DNA of 64,000 bases, taken from NCBI RefSeq assembly GCF_020379485.1, contig NC_063439.1:11696466-11760465 (forward strand). Direction: 5' to 3'. Positions within the stretch are counted from its first letter, which is position 1. Each line of letters begins with the position of its first letter. Below are positions 20,705-32,449 of this stretch, in pieces. The position numbers were made by a program, and so were the translations under genes. Under the pieces are notes generated by a model. It was not told where the DNA came from. It saw only the letters and a list, made by a program, of their open reading frames with translations, and ran no database searches. This stretch comes from Brassica napus. Taxonomy: Eukaryota; Streptophyta; Magnoliopsida; Brassicales; Brassicaceae.

Positions 20705-21133
20705 GATAGCGTGCGAGTGAGACCAAAACACGGAGAAAGGTCGGTTGGTGATTACAGGGTCAGTCAACAATGATTTCGAGCCTTTGGAAAAATTAACGGA
20801 CCGACCGTCAGACGGGATGAGGCCCACATGCCGAAAAAGCGAGCGTGGGTGGTCCATTAGCCGTGGACGGATCGGGGCGTTACACTGAGGTTATTCATTT
20901 TTAACTCCTTCCAGGTTCTGGTTAAAATCTGAATCATGATCATCATTTGCATTTCGATCACTTTCTTCTTGGCTTCCAGTGTCAAGTTACGTATCCCAAG
21001 AGGTGACATACTCATTTGGAAAATCTCTATCTAGTGTTATCACTTGTCTCTCCAAGTTCAATATTGAATAGCAGCTCTAATAACTCATTTTTATTTTCTT
21101 GCTTTTGGTTCTCTTTCTGAATCATATATTTAT

Positions 21134-21293
21134 GGCTCCGAATGGTAACATCCGTTCCGCACTGCACCGCACTTAACAGTAACAAAAATCTCTACATATA
21201 TTATATATCTATACGTTTTTATAACTGTTAGAACCGCACCGCAGTTAAACCGCTTGTCCTGCACCGCTCAATCCACTGTTACCATTCAGAACC
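21134..21293. mobile_element. PIF/Harbinger-like MITE
   Basis: 160 bp with inverted ends GGCTCCGAATGGTAACA / TGTTACCATTCAGAACC and 3-bp flanks TAT on both sides. The interior is rich in GCACCGC/GCGGT. Confidence 0.7.
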
Positions 21294-21605
21294 TATATAC
21301 TAGTTTCTCTTGAAATATCACATTTCTAGTGATATAACATTTTTTTCTAGTAGCCGCCACACTTCGTAGCCTTTCACACCAAGTGAGTTTCTCATCAAGT
21401 ATATCGACAAGGCAATTATCTGATATAGACATGTGTCCTTCAGACCAGATGACTTAGTCAACTATAGGGTCACGTGCCCACAAGGTCACACACCCACCAA
21501 GGCCAAGCTACGTGCCCATGAGACTACATACCCAAAAGCCATGTGCATATATGGTTATAAGGCCGTCATCAAACCACGAGTTCCTTTAGACCTCTTGGTC
21601 ATATA
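21294..21605. other. Spacer, no recognised feature
   Basis: An open frame of 74 codons on + (21433-21657) has repeated CACGTGCCC/AAGGTCACAC phrases and no family resemblance; I do not call it a gene. Confidence 0.4.
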
Positions 21606-21613
21606 TGCCCCGT

Positions 21614-22324
21614 TAGAGATGGTAATTATGGATTTGGATCGTAGACCTGACCCGTAAAGTATTATCGTGGGATGGTATTGGTGTAGTTCCTAAAATCTAC
21701 ACTAAAAATTTGATAGTGATCATGAGTTTAATCAGGAGAAGATAAATGATGTAGGCAACGATATCTTTAGAACACAACAATATAATCAGTTTCTGGTAGG
21801 CAAAAATAGACTTTATTAATGAATAAGATTGGATAAAATGAGTAAAACAAGATCAAATGTTACAACGAGATCGCTTAAGAGAAAAGATCTAAAGATGGAT
21901 GAAAACAAGGTCGAAGTGTGGGTGTAACTCTCTCTAGGGTTTTCAATGTGTCTCTTCCTTATGCGTCCACTTCTTCTTATAGCATGCTCCTCTCGTGATG
22001 TTTGCAACTGCTCCGCGATCTCAGCAGTCGTTTCGCGATCTCCGGATCTTCGAAGTCTCCATTCGGAGGTCGAGTGTTCGCTGTGGGCTTCAACTCTCTG
22101 CGGCCCATTTACAACATGACCAAAATTGGGTCCAACAATTGGGACGAGGTTTTCTAGACCCGTAAATTTGCGGGCCTCGCAGGACGGGTCTTTGCGGGAC
22201 TGGGTCTTTTGCGGGATGGGTCGAAGCGGGTCATGCGGGATTACATGGACCCACATTTTTTTTCATTTCTTATTTTACCTGAAAAAATGAGTGAGAGTGA
22301 GAAAAAAGCGACTCTTGCGACTTC

Positions 22325-22356
<32 letters not shown>

Positions 22357-23081
22357 ATAAAACATAAGGAGTTCCGGGGATGATGATTTGAGCTCCGGTG
22401 ATGATGATTCGAGATCCAGCAATGACGACTCCTGCTCCAGCGATGACGATTCGAGCTCTGGTGGTGTTTTGATTTGGTTTTCTCTTTTTATTACACACAA
22501 CTTTGAATTGCTTTATTACAATGTGGGATTTCTTGTTTAAGTTGATTGGTTTTGTTTTCAGAACTATGAAATAGTGTTTTACTTGAATTAAATTTTGTTA
22601 CAATGATGTTGTTTAAGAGAAAAGTTAGTTGTATATCATGTCACTTGTATAATTTGACAGAGTGATTCAAGATTTTTTTTTTTTTGAAATCCAAAGAATT
22701 ACAAAGACAAGAGCTCAATCAGATTCAAACTTAATAAAATCTTATGCTGATAACAAAAAAAAAACTTTTGACTCAAGAACGCAAGCACAAACATAGCTTT
22801 ATGGCATTGATTTTGATAAAGCTTTAGTGTAGCTTAGTGAGCTCTCTTCAACTCTCTTACCAACTCTTCCACTTGAACATTCATGAAGGAAGTTGTAGTA
22901 GACGGTTTGATAAGGAAACATCCCGCAGGATGACCCGTGAAAGCCTATATGTTCTGCGGTACGGGTTTGGGCTTGCATTCTGAAAACTGCAGCCTGCGCG
23001 GGACAGGCCCGCTGTAACCTCCTTGATGACAAACCCGCCGCGGTACAAAACGGGACGGGATGAGTAAATCTGACATCTCTA
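21614..23081. mobile_element. Non-autonomous hAT-like element, about 1.5 kb
   Basis: Ends TAGAGATGG...CATCTCTA (inverted) with 8-bp flanks TGCCCCGT / TGGCCCGT (7/8). The interior contains reiterated GCGGG/CGGGAC words, a 31-base C homopolymer (22326-22356) followed by GATGATGATT/GATTCGAG repeats, and no transposase domain. The open frame 21816-22256 (minus) shows no recognisable motif. Confidence 0.6.
22326..22356 (+). repeat. Homopolymer of 31 C
   Basis: Uninterrupted C tract on +, very unusual for a plant nuclear sequence and prone to assembly error. Confidence 0.95.
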
Positions 23082-23089
23082 TGGCCCGT

Positions 23090-24368
23090 GCCTAATGAGC
23101 AAAAAGATTCTAGTCATTCCTGAGACTATATACGTCTTTGCAACAAAACATCTTCGGCTAAACGGTATATGCCATAACATCCTAGGTAAATTTGGAGGCA
23201 ACGTCCTACTCCCTAAGACATAAAAAAAAAACTTGTTATGAAGATATGATTCATGTTTCAGATAAGTAAAAGTTATTTCTTGACTTCAGACATTAAAACA
23301 AAAGGGATAAACATTGGAGATAATTAATCTAGTAGTCAATCTTCCTAGCTAGAGTAGGACGCCCATTTCCTGCCTCTGGTCTCTGGATTGCGTGTTCCTC
23401 CTTCGAATCAAAAAAAAAATTATGGTAAAAAAAACTTCAGAAGAGACTCTAAAACCTTAAAAGAATGAGGCTGACTTGAAACACTTTTGACTAAGAGACA
23501 TCCCACCTATAACTAGGGTTTATAATCAGTATGTTTATTCTTGTTTAAGTTTAATAAAACATCGGTGATGATTGATTGGACTTTAACTTAGTACTTTAAT
23601 TTTAATTTTTTCTAAAACACTAATTCTAACCAATCATGTTTTAGATTTATTTTTAAATTAAAATTTACAGTAAAATTTTACCAATTAAGTTGTAGTTTTA
23701 TTTTTTCAAGATACAACAAAAAAGATACAACTTTAACTTTTCTATTTGTTTTAGACAAAAATCCTAGATCCTTATAATTTGGACTGTAAAAAACATAACT
23801 CATAATTGAAAAAGGAAATCACGTTCTCTTTTTTATCAACATATGAGGTACATATACATAGTCAGATCTTTAGTATATTCAAATCATGATAATCCTTGAT
23901 CATAAACTAATAGTTTAAAAGTAGATAAACTTAAGAACGTAAATTATCAACTAAAAACAAAAATGAAAAATCAAAAGATAACTTAAGAAAGGAAAACTCT
24001 AACACAACACTTGTTTTATAAATACTATATTTTCTTCAGAGCATTAAGCATCGAAAACTAAATTTTCAAATACGTTTTTTTTTAATTCGAGATGAGATTG
24101 CAATGAATTTATGGAATTCTCGTAGATAAAATTTATTATTATTATTATTATTTAGATGGTGGTTTTCCTTTGAATTTTTAATTTTAGGTGGTTTTTCTTT
24201 TATTTTGGATAAATTTGATAATTTTTTATTTTAAATCATAATATGAAAGTTTTTTTTTACAGCTAATCATATTTTATCCAATCATGTTTTATTTTACAAA
24301 AGTACATCCAATAATTTACAGCTACATTTATCATAATTACAAGAAAACAGAAAAAGACACTTTAATAA
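23090..24368. other. AT-rich spacer, nothing recognised
   Basis: No open frame with family resemblance. Contains short A and T runs and an (ATT)n tract near 24132-24150. Confidence 0.5.
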
Positions 24369-24969
24369 GGGTCTGACTGGTTCAAACGCAGCGGTTGTGG
24401 GAGTTTTCGGATGCGGGTGGTTGCGGTTTCTAGCAGTTTTAAGAGAATTATACGACTGGTTCTATGGTTAGAAATTAGTGCGTTTGCGGGATACTTATGA
24501 CTGGTTAACTACCAAATGCTGCAGCGGTAAAATAATAAATTAACAATATTTACATTTTATATAATTATATAATTATAAAAATATCAAAATTATAATATTA
24601 TAATAAATATAAAAATTATACTTAGAAAGTTATAATTTTAAATTTTTCAAAATTATAGATTTTTTTTTATTTTAAAATTTTATAATATTAATTAAAATAT
24701 AATAGATATATTTTAGTATTTTTATAATTCCAATTTAAATTTTTATTGAATATTTTAATTTTTTTTACTTATATTGTTTAATAAAAAAGAAATTTTTTTT
24801 ATCCTTCCGCAAAATCCCGCAACCGCAAACGCTAGTTGGAACCAACTTTTGAATTTATGAAATTCAAAGCGGTTTGAAACGGTTTAAAGCGGTTTGAGTG
24901 ATTATTGTAAAATGCAACCAACCGCAAAAACTGTATTTGCGGGTGGTAAGGGAGAAACCAGTCATACCC
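24369..24969. mobile_element. Inverted-repeat element, 601 bp (Harbinger-like)
   Basis: Ends GGGTCTGACTGGTT / AACCAGTCATACCC with flanks TAA / TAC. GCGGTTGCGG-type words sit near both ends and a very AT-rich centre lies between. Confidence 0.65.
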
Positions 24970-25096
24970 TACATGTACAGGTACATTCAATACAATCAAA
25001 ACACAAATTATACGGTAAATTTTTGACTCCAGCCAATTACTCCCACTACGTTTGATCTCTCTGGTTGTTTTAACTCATGATTCTATATATCACTAA

Positions 25097-25354
25097 GGCT
25101 CTGACTGGTGACCTTTACGAGAACACGAGGAACAAATAGGAAATGAACGTATATGAATAAAATTGGAGGAATGAAAAGGAATGCTTGTTTTTTTATCAAA
25201 TTTAACAAAGAATGTTTTTGTTCTATATTTCTCTACAAAAAAAGGAATGAGGAGGAACAAAAAGGAAAAACTATTCTTTATGGATGGTGATTTTTTTTTG
25301 AGAATGATATAAAATTCAGTGTTCTCTTTTATTCCTTGGTCACCATTCAAAGCC
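25097..25354. mobile_element. PIF/Harbinger-like MITE
   Basis: 258 bp, ends GGCTCTGACTGGTGACC / GGTCACCATTCAAAGCC, perfect 3-bp TAA flanks. Interior GGAGGAATGAAAAGGAATG repeats. Confidence 0.78.
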
Positions 25355-25357
25355 TAA

Positions 25358-26452
25358 GAAAATGCATTAGTTTACCCTAACAAATCACATATTTTAAATA
25401 TAAAAAATTGCTATATATTTAAAATATATTACCTTTTGATACCAGATTCCTTTTTGATTTTAGTATAATTTATAACATGTTATTACGAAAAAGAAATAAA
25501 AATAGAAAATAGTAATAATGGCAATTAGTAAATATTTTATTTATTAACAATATTATTGTAATTGATAATTTTAAAATTAACGTTAGAACGACGTATAGAA
25601 AAATGACTACTCAATAATATTATAAAAATATAATAATTATTAATTAATATAATTTATAAACCAACAAATAATGTCGTATTTAACAATCGCATATCAAATT
25701 CTATTCTAATAATAAAATTAATAAATCACAAAACATCTTTTTAACTTTGACAAGAAAAAATCATTGAAAGCTTTAGAAAGCCCAATCAAACCCAAAATGT
25801 ATAATAAAAAAGAAGAACAAACAAACTTTTGTGTGTCCAAAAGAGTCAAAAGATGATGAGCGAGGAAAGAACGAATATACCTTAGCAAACCTGGGTCCAC
25901 CATAAAGTGACTACAGTATATGCGGATATGTTGATCAAAGAAAAAAAAAAGTATATACGTATATAAACTCATAATTTCATAAAGTCATGTTTCGGTTAAC
26001 CAGAAAAGCATTTAGCTGACCGAAGAAAAATAAATCGGAAAGCACATTAACAAAATGTCAACATATGTTGTTGATCGTTATTAAAACATAGGACATATTT
26101 ATATCATTTTCAAAATTCAAAGATTTCTTATTCATTTCACACCAAGATTAACACCTTTGAATACCCATAACGTACTTTATTTTTTTTCTTTTTAAATTAA
26201 GCATACGCACCCGAAACGATAACGTTTGGTGTTATTTTTTTTCAAAACATCGTTTTGTGTTACTTACCCAAGAAAATTAAAAAAAGAGAGACCTTGGTGG
26301 GTCCCACGTTAACTTCTCCGAAAGCTCTCAGCGTTTTCTTACAGTTTCCACAATTGGCGTCATCTCGCACACGTCAATGACGCTCTTTCACTCCAGAACC
26401 ACCGTTAATAACTCCGTAATCATCAGTCCAAGTCAACCAACATTTTAACGTG
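25358..26452. other. AT-rich spacer and distal promoter region of the RING gene
   Basis: No coding signal. From about 26280 the sequence becomes less AT-rich (CCCACGTTAACTTCTCC, CACACGTCAATGACGC), plausibly upstream promoter sequence of the RDUF-like gene. TGACGC/TGACG words are present, but no specific operator can be assigned. Confidence 0.35.
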
Positions 26453-26455
26453 TTA

Positions 26456-26717
26456 GAGCATCTCCAACCCATTGCTATTTTCATCTCTATAATAGCATTT
26501 AGAGGTGAAATTGCTCCAACCCACCTCTATTTCTTCCTCTATAATAGAGATCTCTATTTTTTCCTTTATTTATAGAGGAAGAAATAGCATTCCTCTATTT
26601 TTTACTCTATATTTTAGAGATTGCTATTTTAGGGGAATACATTGGAGCATATTTCATCTCTATTATAGAGTTCCCCTATTTTAGAGGTGAAAATAGCAAA
26701 ATACATTGGAGATGGTC
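26456..26717. mobile_element. Tourist/Harbinger-type MITE in the RING gene promoter
   Basis: Ends GAGCATCTCCAACCC / TTGGAGATGGTC with perfect TTA flanks (26453-26455, 26718-26720). The interior is built of CTCTATAATAGAG-like palindromic words. It ends about 70 bp upstream of the TATA box of the RDUF-like gene. Confidence 0.85.
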
Positions 26718-26786
26718 TTACAAGTTACAACGGTCCAATCTAACGCCGTTAACACTCACCTACAAAAAAAAAAAAAAAACTGCGTT

Positions 26787-26794
26787 TATATAAG
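26787..26794 (+). promoter_or_regulatory. TATA box of the RDUF-like gene
   Basis: TATATAAG in TGCGTTTATATAAGCAAACA, about 75 bases upstream of the chosen ATG and just after a 16-A run. Confidence 0.6.
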
Positions 26795-26864
26795 CAAACA
26801 TTTTTTTCTTCTCCCTTCACTCATCATTATCAGATCCTTTCACCAGCAACCCAAATTTAAAGCT

Positions 26865-27977
26865 ATGATGCCTTCTAGGTCGGCGACAACAACAACAGCT
26901 CCGACGACGACCGAAACAACAACGTCGTATTGGTGCTACAGTTGCACGCGTTTCGTCAGCGTTTCAAACGGCGGAGGATACGTCTTGTGTCCTTATTGCA
27001 ACGGCGGTTTCATCGAAGAGGTTGAAGATTCTTCCGCCACGACGACGACTCCGGTGTCTGAAGTCGAGGATAGTCATAGATCTGTAATTAGACGGCGGAG
27101 ATCCAATCGGCGCACTTCGTTTAATCCGGTAATCGTCTTACACGGAGGAGCCGGAGCCGGAGGTGAGAGAGTTGAGAACGAAGAAGGAGATCGACGCCCT
27201 TATGAATTCTATTACGACGATGGATCCGGGTCGGGTCTTAGGGCGCTCCCGGAATCTGTATCGGAGATCTTGATGGGATCTGGATTCGAGCGGTTGCTAG
27301 AGCAATTGAGCCAGATCGAAGGGTCGGGCAACGGAATCGGGAGATCTGGGAACCCTCCGGCGTCGAAATCAGCGATTGAATCTTTACCCCGAGTCGAGGT
27401 GGGAGAGTTGCACATCAAAGCGGAGGCGAATTGCGCCGTGTGCACGGAGGTTTTCGAGGCAGGAGCGGAAGGGCGTGAGATGCCGTGTAAACACATTTTT
27501 CACGGCGATTGCATCGTCCCTTGGCTTTCGATACGGAACTCGTGCCCTGTTTGTCGATTTGAATTGCCTTCGGATCCGGTTCGACGGAGTAACGAGGAGG
27601 AAGAACACGCTGTTGGTATGACGATCTGGAGACTTCCCGGAGGTGGATTCGCTGTTGGAAGGTTTAACGCGGCGATGAGAGAAGGGGAGAGGATTTTGCC
27701 GGTGGTGTTGACGGAAGTGGACGGTGGTGGGCTGGGGAGTAATGAGGGTCCGAGACGAATCTCTTGGGTTAGGGATCATGGCACACCGGAGATTAGCAGA
27801 AATGCTGCTCGCGCTGGTCGATTGAGGAGAGCAGCTCGGGGAATGATTTCGTTTATGAGGAGGATGAGACCAAATCTTCGTGCCTCTTCTTCTTCTTCTA
27901 ATGTTATTGATTTGGATACAAACGGTGAATCTAGAGTTATGAATCGATCGACGTCGTTGATCAGAAGATTTTTCTGA
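26865..27977 (+). CDS. RDUF1: RDUF-type RING-H2 E3 ubiquitin ligase (zinc ribbon + RING + DUF1117)
   Basis: A single-exon protein of 370 residues. An N-terminal zinc ribbon (WCYSC...CPYC, about residues 23-46) is followed by an acidic/basic linker ([12 protein letters not shown]), a RING-H2 finger (about 190-231: [17 protein letters not shown]) and a DUF1117 block ([16 protein letters not shown], about 250-310). The tail is Arg/Ser-rich. This order is specific to the Arabidopsis RDUF1/RDUF2 ligases, which act in ABA/drought responses. The frame extends upstream to 26706, but that part is MITE and poly(A) sequence; the ATG at 26865 follows a TATA box by 75 bp and begins the conserved protein. 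All RING ligands are present, so it should be active. RDUF1 rather than RDUF2 is inferred from the nearby DCL-like gene. Confidence 0.93.
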   Translation: MMPSRSATTTTAPTTTETTTSYWCYSCTRFVSVSNGGGYVLCPYCNGGFIEEVEDSSATTTTPVSEVEDSHRSVIRRRRSNRRTSFNPVIVLHGGAGAGGERVENEEGDRRPYEFYYDDGSGSGLRALPESVSEILMGSGFERLLEQLSQIEGSGNGIGRSGNPPASKSAIESLPRVEVGELHIKAEANCAVCTEVFEAGAEGREMPCKHIFHGDCIVPWLSIRNSCPVCRFELPSDPVRRSNEEEEHAVGMTIWRLPGGGFAVGRFNAAMREGERILPVVLTEVDGGGLGSNEGPRRISWVRDHGTPEISRNAARAGRLRRAARGMISFMRRMRPNLRASSSSSNVIDLDTNGESRVMNRSTSLIRRFF

Positions 27978-28051
27978 GTTGATGGTTAGGTGAAAATTGT
28001 TCAAATTTTTGTTCTCGTTTTGATTCAACAATAGAAGACCAGTTGGAACCT

Positions 28052-28062
28052 TTTTTTTTTTT
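28052..28062 (-). mobile_element. Poly(A)-only insertion with 16-bp target duplication
   Basis: AGACCAGTTGGAACCT occurs at 28036-28051 and again at 28063-28078, separated by 11 T. This is the structure of a target-primed insertion that copied only the poly(A) tail (minus orientation). It lies about 60 bp after the RDUF-like stop codon, i.e. in its 3' UTR. Confidence 0.7.
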
Positions 28063-28358
28063 AGACCAGTTGGAACCTAAATAGTACTTTTTTTCTCTTT
28101 TGTAATTCGATTAACCGTTAAGTCAGTTTCGTCAAAATTTATGGTAACATAATGTCAAATTCTTTATTGTTATTAAAAATTATTTCTTTAGTTTTTCAGT
28201 GTTTCGTTGGCTTATTTAGGATCAATCAACTTGTTTTTCTTATTCGAAGAAAGTGAAATAGTTTCATTTATTCAGGAAACGAAACTGAGCTCTCAATTTC
28301 ATCATAGGTCCCTAAACCCTACAGTTGATTATTTAGTTTACACATTATTTATAGGTTC

Positions 28359-28653
28359 TGTTATAAAATAACTTATAATTTTATAGTATAGAGAAATTTA
28401 ATTAAGAGCGAAATTTTATACCCGCAGAAAAGAGATACTACTGATATAAGATAATAACGAGAGAGAATATGTTATAAGAGGAAGAAGAGATGGTGTATTA
28501 CAATTGATCGAAACGATCGTTTATATAGAAGTGAAAAAGAGAAAGTAACTGTACGTGCATAGTGACGGTGGGCTCCACATAGTAAATAACAATGCAAAAA
28601 TATCAAGTTTTGGTGCGTATTATTTTGACATTGTGTTCTTCACGTTTACAACA
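28359..28653 (-). repeat. Copia 3' LTR
   Basis: 295 bp; see the complete element. Preceded on the element strand by the polypurine tract. Confidence 0.95.
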
Positions 28654-28798
28654 CTTCCCCTTGGAGACCAGTGTCACTATCGCTTCTTGCTTAACGTCTT
28701 TGTTGCCTCGTTAAAAACCTTTCCAGGAAAACCCAATGGGAAAAACCATAGTAAGGTAAAAAGAGTACAACTACGTAAGCTCCCCCTCGAATGAGCAG

Positions 28799-31700
28799 TC
28801 ATAGATCCTTCTGATGACGCATTCCAATGTTATGGACATGTTTTCTGAATACCGAAGTCGGAAGTGATTTTGTGAAAAGGTCAGCTGCATTGTCGCATGA
28901 TCGGACATATCTTACTTCAATCTCTTTCTTTTTCACGAGCTCTTGAGTGTATGAGAAGAACTTCGGATGAATATGCTTCGTTCTATCGCTTTTGATATAT
29001 CCGTCATTTGTTTGAGCAACACATGCCGCATTATCTTCGTGTAGGATAGTTGGCTCTGTATTTCCGTCAATCCCACTGCTTGAACAGATGTGTCGGCTTA
29101 TTGATCTTAGCCAAACACATTCTCTACTTGCTTCATGGAGTGCGATGATTTCAGCATGATTTAAAGAAGTAGCCACGAGCGTTTGTTTCTGAGAACGCCA
29201 AGATATAGCAGTGCCTCCAATCGTGAAAACATATCCCGTTTGCGATCGGGCTTTGTGTGGATCTGAAAGATATCCTGCATCTGCAAAACCAATCATTTGA
29301 CCTTTTGAATCTTTAGGGTAAAATAAACCCAAATCAATGGTCCCTTGGAGGTAACGAAAAACATGTTTAATCCCATTCCAATGTCTCCGAGTTGGAGATG
29401 AGCTGAATCTTGCCAAAAGATTTACAGCAAATGATATATCAGGCCGTGTACAATTTGCAAGGTACATCAGCGCTCCAATTGCACTTAGATATAGTACTTC
29501 CGGACCAAGTATCTCTTCTTTCTCCTCAGGTGGTCGAAATGGATCACTTTCAATATTAAGTGACCTAACAACCATCGGGGTGCTAAGAGGAGTTGATTTA
29601 TCCATGTTAAATCGTTTCAACACTCTTTTAGTGTATGTGGATTGATGCACAAATATATCATTTTGTGAATGCTCTATTTGTAGGCCAAGACAATATTGTG
29701 TTTGTCCAAGATCTTTCATCTCAAATTCTCCTTTGAGATAGTCTGATGCCTTTTGTATTTCCTTCTGAGTTCCAATAATGTTAAGATCATCAACATATAC
29801 CGCGATTATTACAAATCCGGACATTGTTTTCTTGATGAAAACACATGGACATATAGGATCATTCACATATCCTTCTTTAGTTAAATGCTCACTGAGACGA
29901 TTATACCACATACGTCCAGATTGTTTTAGCCCATATAATGATCTTTGCAATTTTATTGCACATAACTCTTTAGGTTTGGAATTTAATGCTTCTGGCATTT
30001 TAAAACTATCAGGAACTTCATGTAGATATCAGTATCTAATAATCCATATAGATAAGCTGTAACAACATCCATGAGACGTATCTCTAGATTTTTATCAGCG
30101 GCTAGACTCATCAGAAATCTAAACGTGATTGCATCCATAACTGGAGAATATGTTTTTTCATAATCGATTCCAGGTCTTTGAGAAAAACCTTGAGCCACAA
30201 GACGAGCTTTGTATCTCGTAACCTCATTTTTCTCATTTCGTTTTCGAACGAAAACCCATTTGTACCCGACTGGTCTCACATCTGCAGGTGTGAGTACAAT
30301 AGATCCAAATACTTCTCGTTTATTAAGCGAATCAAGTTCGGCTTGTATTGCATCTTTCAATTGTTTCCAATCATGTCTCTTTTGACACAATATATGAGAA
30401 AAGCATCGTCAACATCATCCTGTTCATTTCTATTCCATATCTTCTTATTATGGATGTAGTTGATAGAAATCTCATGATTCTTTTCTGACTCATGATGTTC
30501 TACTTTGTTAGTATCCTCATTATTTGTTTCTTCCAAAATATTTTCTGCTATTTTGGGTATGTCATTTATTTCGACTTCTTTTTGTTTTCTAGGATTTTTA
30601 TTCTTAGAACCAGTAGGTCTGCCACGCTTCAAGCGTGTTTTAGACTCTCGTGTATCGTCTGCTTTTCCTTGCTCATTTGTTATTTTGATACAAGCAGGAG
30701 CATTCGCGGCTGGTATATGAGATTTAGTTACCGTTTTGGTATCCGCAAATGCATCAGGTAGCTGATTAGCTATACTCTGTAAATGCATGATTCGTCGAAC
30801 TTCTAGTTCAGACTCTTTAGTAGGAGGATCAAGATATAGTAACGAAGGTACACTCCATTTGATATCATTTTCTACATTTTTGTTTTCTCCCCCTAGAACT
30901 GAGAATACTTTCTCATCAAAGTGACAATCGGCGAAACGTGCCGTAAAGACGTCACCAGTTTGTGGTTCGAGATATCGTATAATTGATGGGGAATCACAAC
31001 CAACATATATTTCCAATCTTCTTTGTGGTCCCATCTTTGTACGTTGTGGTGGTGCTACAGGCACATATACTGCACAACCAAATATTCTAAAGTGGGAAAT
31101 GTTTGGTTCTCGACCAAACGCTAACTGTAGTGGAGAATACTTATGGTATGCACTCGGTCTAATCCGAATAAGTGCTTCAGCATGCAAAATAGCATGTCCC
31201 CATACAGAGGTTGGAAGTTTTGATCTCATGATCAATGGTCTTGCAATCAATTGCAGACGTTTAATTAAAGATTCAGCCAAACCATTTTGCGTATGAACAT
31301 GAGCAACCGAATGTTCAACTTCAATTCCCGTTACCATACAATAGTCATTGAATGCTTGGGATGTGAATTCACCAGCGTTGTCTAGTCTAACTCTTTTAAT
31401 AGTATAATCAGGAAACTGTGCTCGCAGTTTGATTATCTGAGTTAGAAATCTCGCAAATGCCACATTTCGAGAAGATAATAGACAAACGTGTGACCATCTA
31501 CTGGATGCGTCAATTAATACCATAAAATAGTGGAATGGTCCACAAGGTGGGTGTATAGGTCCACATATATCGCCTTGAATTCTTTCAAGGAACTTTGGTG
31601 ATTCTTTATCGATTTTGGTTGGCGATGGCCTTACGATCAATTTTCCTAGAGAACATGCAACACATGTCATTTTATTCCCTTGAGAAATCTCCTGGATTTT

Positions 31701-32242
31701 CAGTGAATGACCATGCGAACTTTCTATGATTTTACGCATCATTGTAGTGCCTGGGTGGCCGAGACGATCATGCCATAATGTGAACTCTTCTGGGTTCCGT
31801 TTTACTATAAGGTTTGATTCGATCTCATCGATATAAGTATGGTGTAGTCCCGAAGGAACCAGAACCTTTTCCAATATGTGTTTTCTGCCACATTGTTCAG
31901 AAGTTACATACATGTATTTCTTTCCATCCTCAGTTGCAGACTGAGTGTCATATCCATAAAGATATATGTCTTTAAAACTCAACAAATTTCTTTTAGAACT
32001 CGGAGAATATAGAGCATTATTTATGGAAAATTTTGTTCCATTCGGCAACGTAAAGTTTGCTTTACCAGTTCCTTCAATCACGTCTGCAGGACCTGATATT
32101 GTATTGACGATAATTCTTGTCGGTTTTATATTAGAGAAATATCTCTTTTGTTTCAGAATAGTGTGCGTTGTTCTACTATCTGGTATACATATTTCTTGAA
32201 TCCGTTTCTTGGATTTTGCTCCATTAGCATTTCGTTCCATTT
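28799..32242 (-). pseudogene. Copia Pol (protease, integrase, RT, RNase H), frameshifted
   Basis: Three overlapping frames: 32242-30357 (protease DSRTTHTIL, integrase with H-C zinc region, then DICGP, RLDNAGEF and NGLAESL for the D,D,E residues), 30390-29983 (RT start, YKWVFVRKRNEKNE, YKARLVAQGF) and 29998-28799 (RT with YVDDLNII, RNase H to KHIHPKFFSYTQELVKKK). The break near 30385 also lacks some linker. The break near 30014 looks like loss of a single base between YMK and the downstream frame. All catalytic motifs remain, so damage is recent, but this copy cannot make full Pol. Confidence 0.9.
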
Positions 32243-32449
32243 CTGAAATTGTCATAAATATTAATAAAAGAAAAACATAAAATTCATTCATATAATAATC
32301 ATATAAGGAAACACACAATAATTATACATTAAGGTGACGTTAAAACATCATTATTTGTTTAAAACAGGAAATGTAATAATTATACATGACAATACTGAAA
32401 ACTATTCGATAGTTTTATTATCAGCATCTCTTTTCTCTTCAGGAGTAAT

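Larger units (their letters stand above)
20061..20884 (+). mobile_element. Complete Cassandra TRIM retrotransposon
   Basis: LTR 1 20061-20428 (368 bp) and LTR 2 20534-20884 (351 bp), both TGTAACATCCCG...TTACA, flanked by perfect 5-bp target duplications CTGAG (20056-20060, 20885-20889). PBS TGGTATCAGAGC (20431-20442, initiator tRNA-Met type) starts 3 bases after LTR 1. A polypurine tract (GAGAGGGGGTG) precedes LTR 2. The internal domain is 105 bp with no coding capacity. LTR 1 carries an extra 18-bp tandem copy (GGGTGGCCCATTAGCCGT), explaining most of the length difference. Each LTR contains a 5S rRNA-like segment, the hallmark of Cassandra. Mobilisation must depend on proteins from other elements. 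Confidence 0.95.
19760..21060 (-). mobile_element. Ty1/copia pol remnant, split by Cassandra
   Basis: Minus-strand frame at about 19990-19795 reads NFTWTVVDKSKRHCVI, GKWIYKRK and GAPRVEEPRF, the start of a copia reverse transcriptase domain. It is broken in A-rich sequence after PRF. To the right the sequence (20890-21060, minus) looks like the weakly conserved integrase-RT linker and has stops. A complete TRIM sits at 20061-20884 with target duplication, so the two halves were contiguous before that insertion. Confidence 0.65.

Noticed and set aside
20213..20857. Minus-strand frames inside the Cassandra LTRs
   Set aside because: Repeat shadows; Cassandra LTRs are non-coding.
21816..22256. 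146-codon minus-strand frame in the hAT-like element
   Set aside because: No recognisable motif; lies in GCGGG-word repeats. Possible degenerate transposon sequence but not a supportable gene.
26706..26864. N-terminal extension of the RING protein starting at 26706
   Set aside because: It begins inside a MITE, runs through a 16-A stretch and precedes the TATA box; the conserved protein starts at 26865.
27384..28031. 215-codon minus-strand frame opposite the RING gene
   Set aside because: GC-rich antisense shadow of the RDUF coding sequence with no domain.
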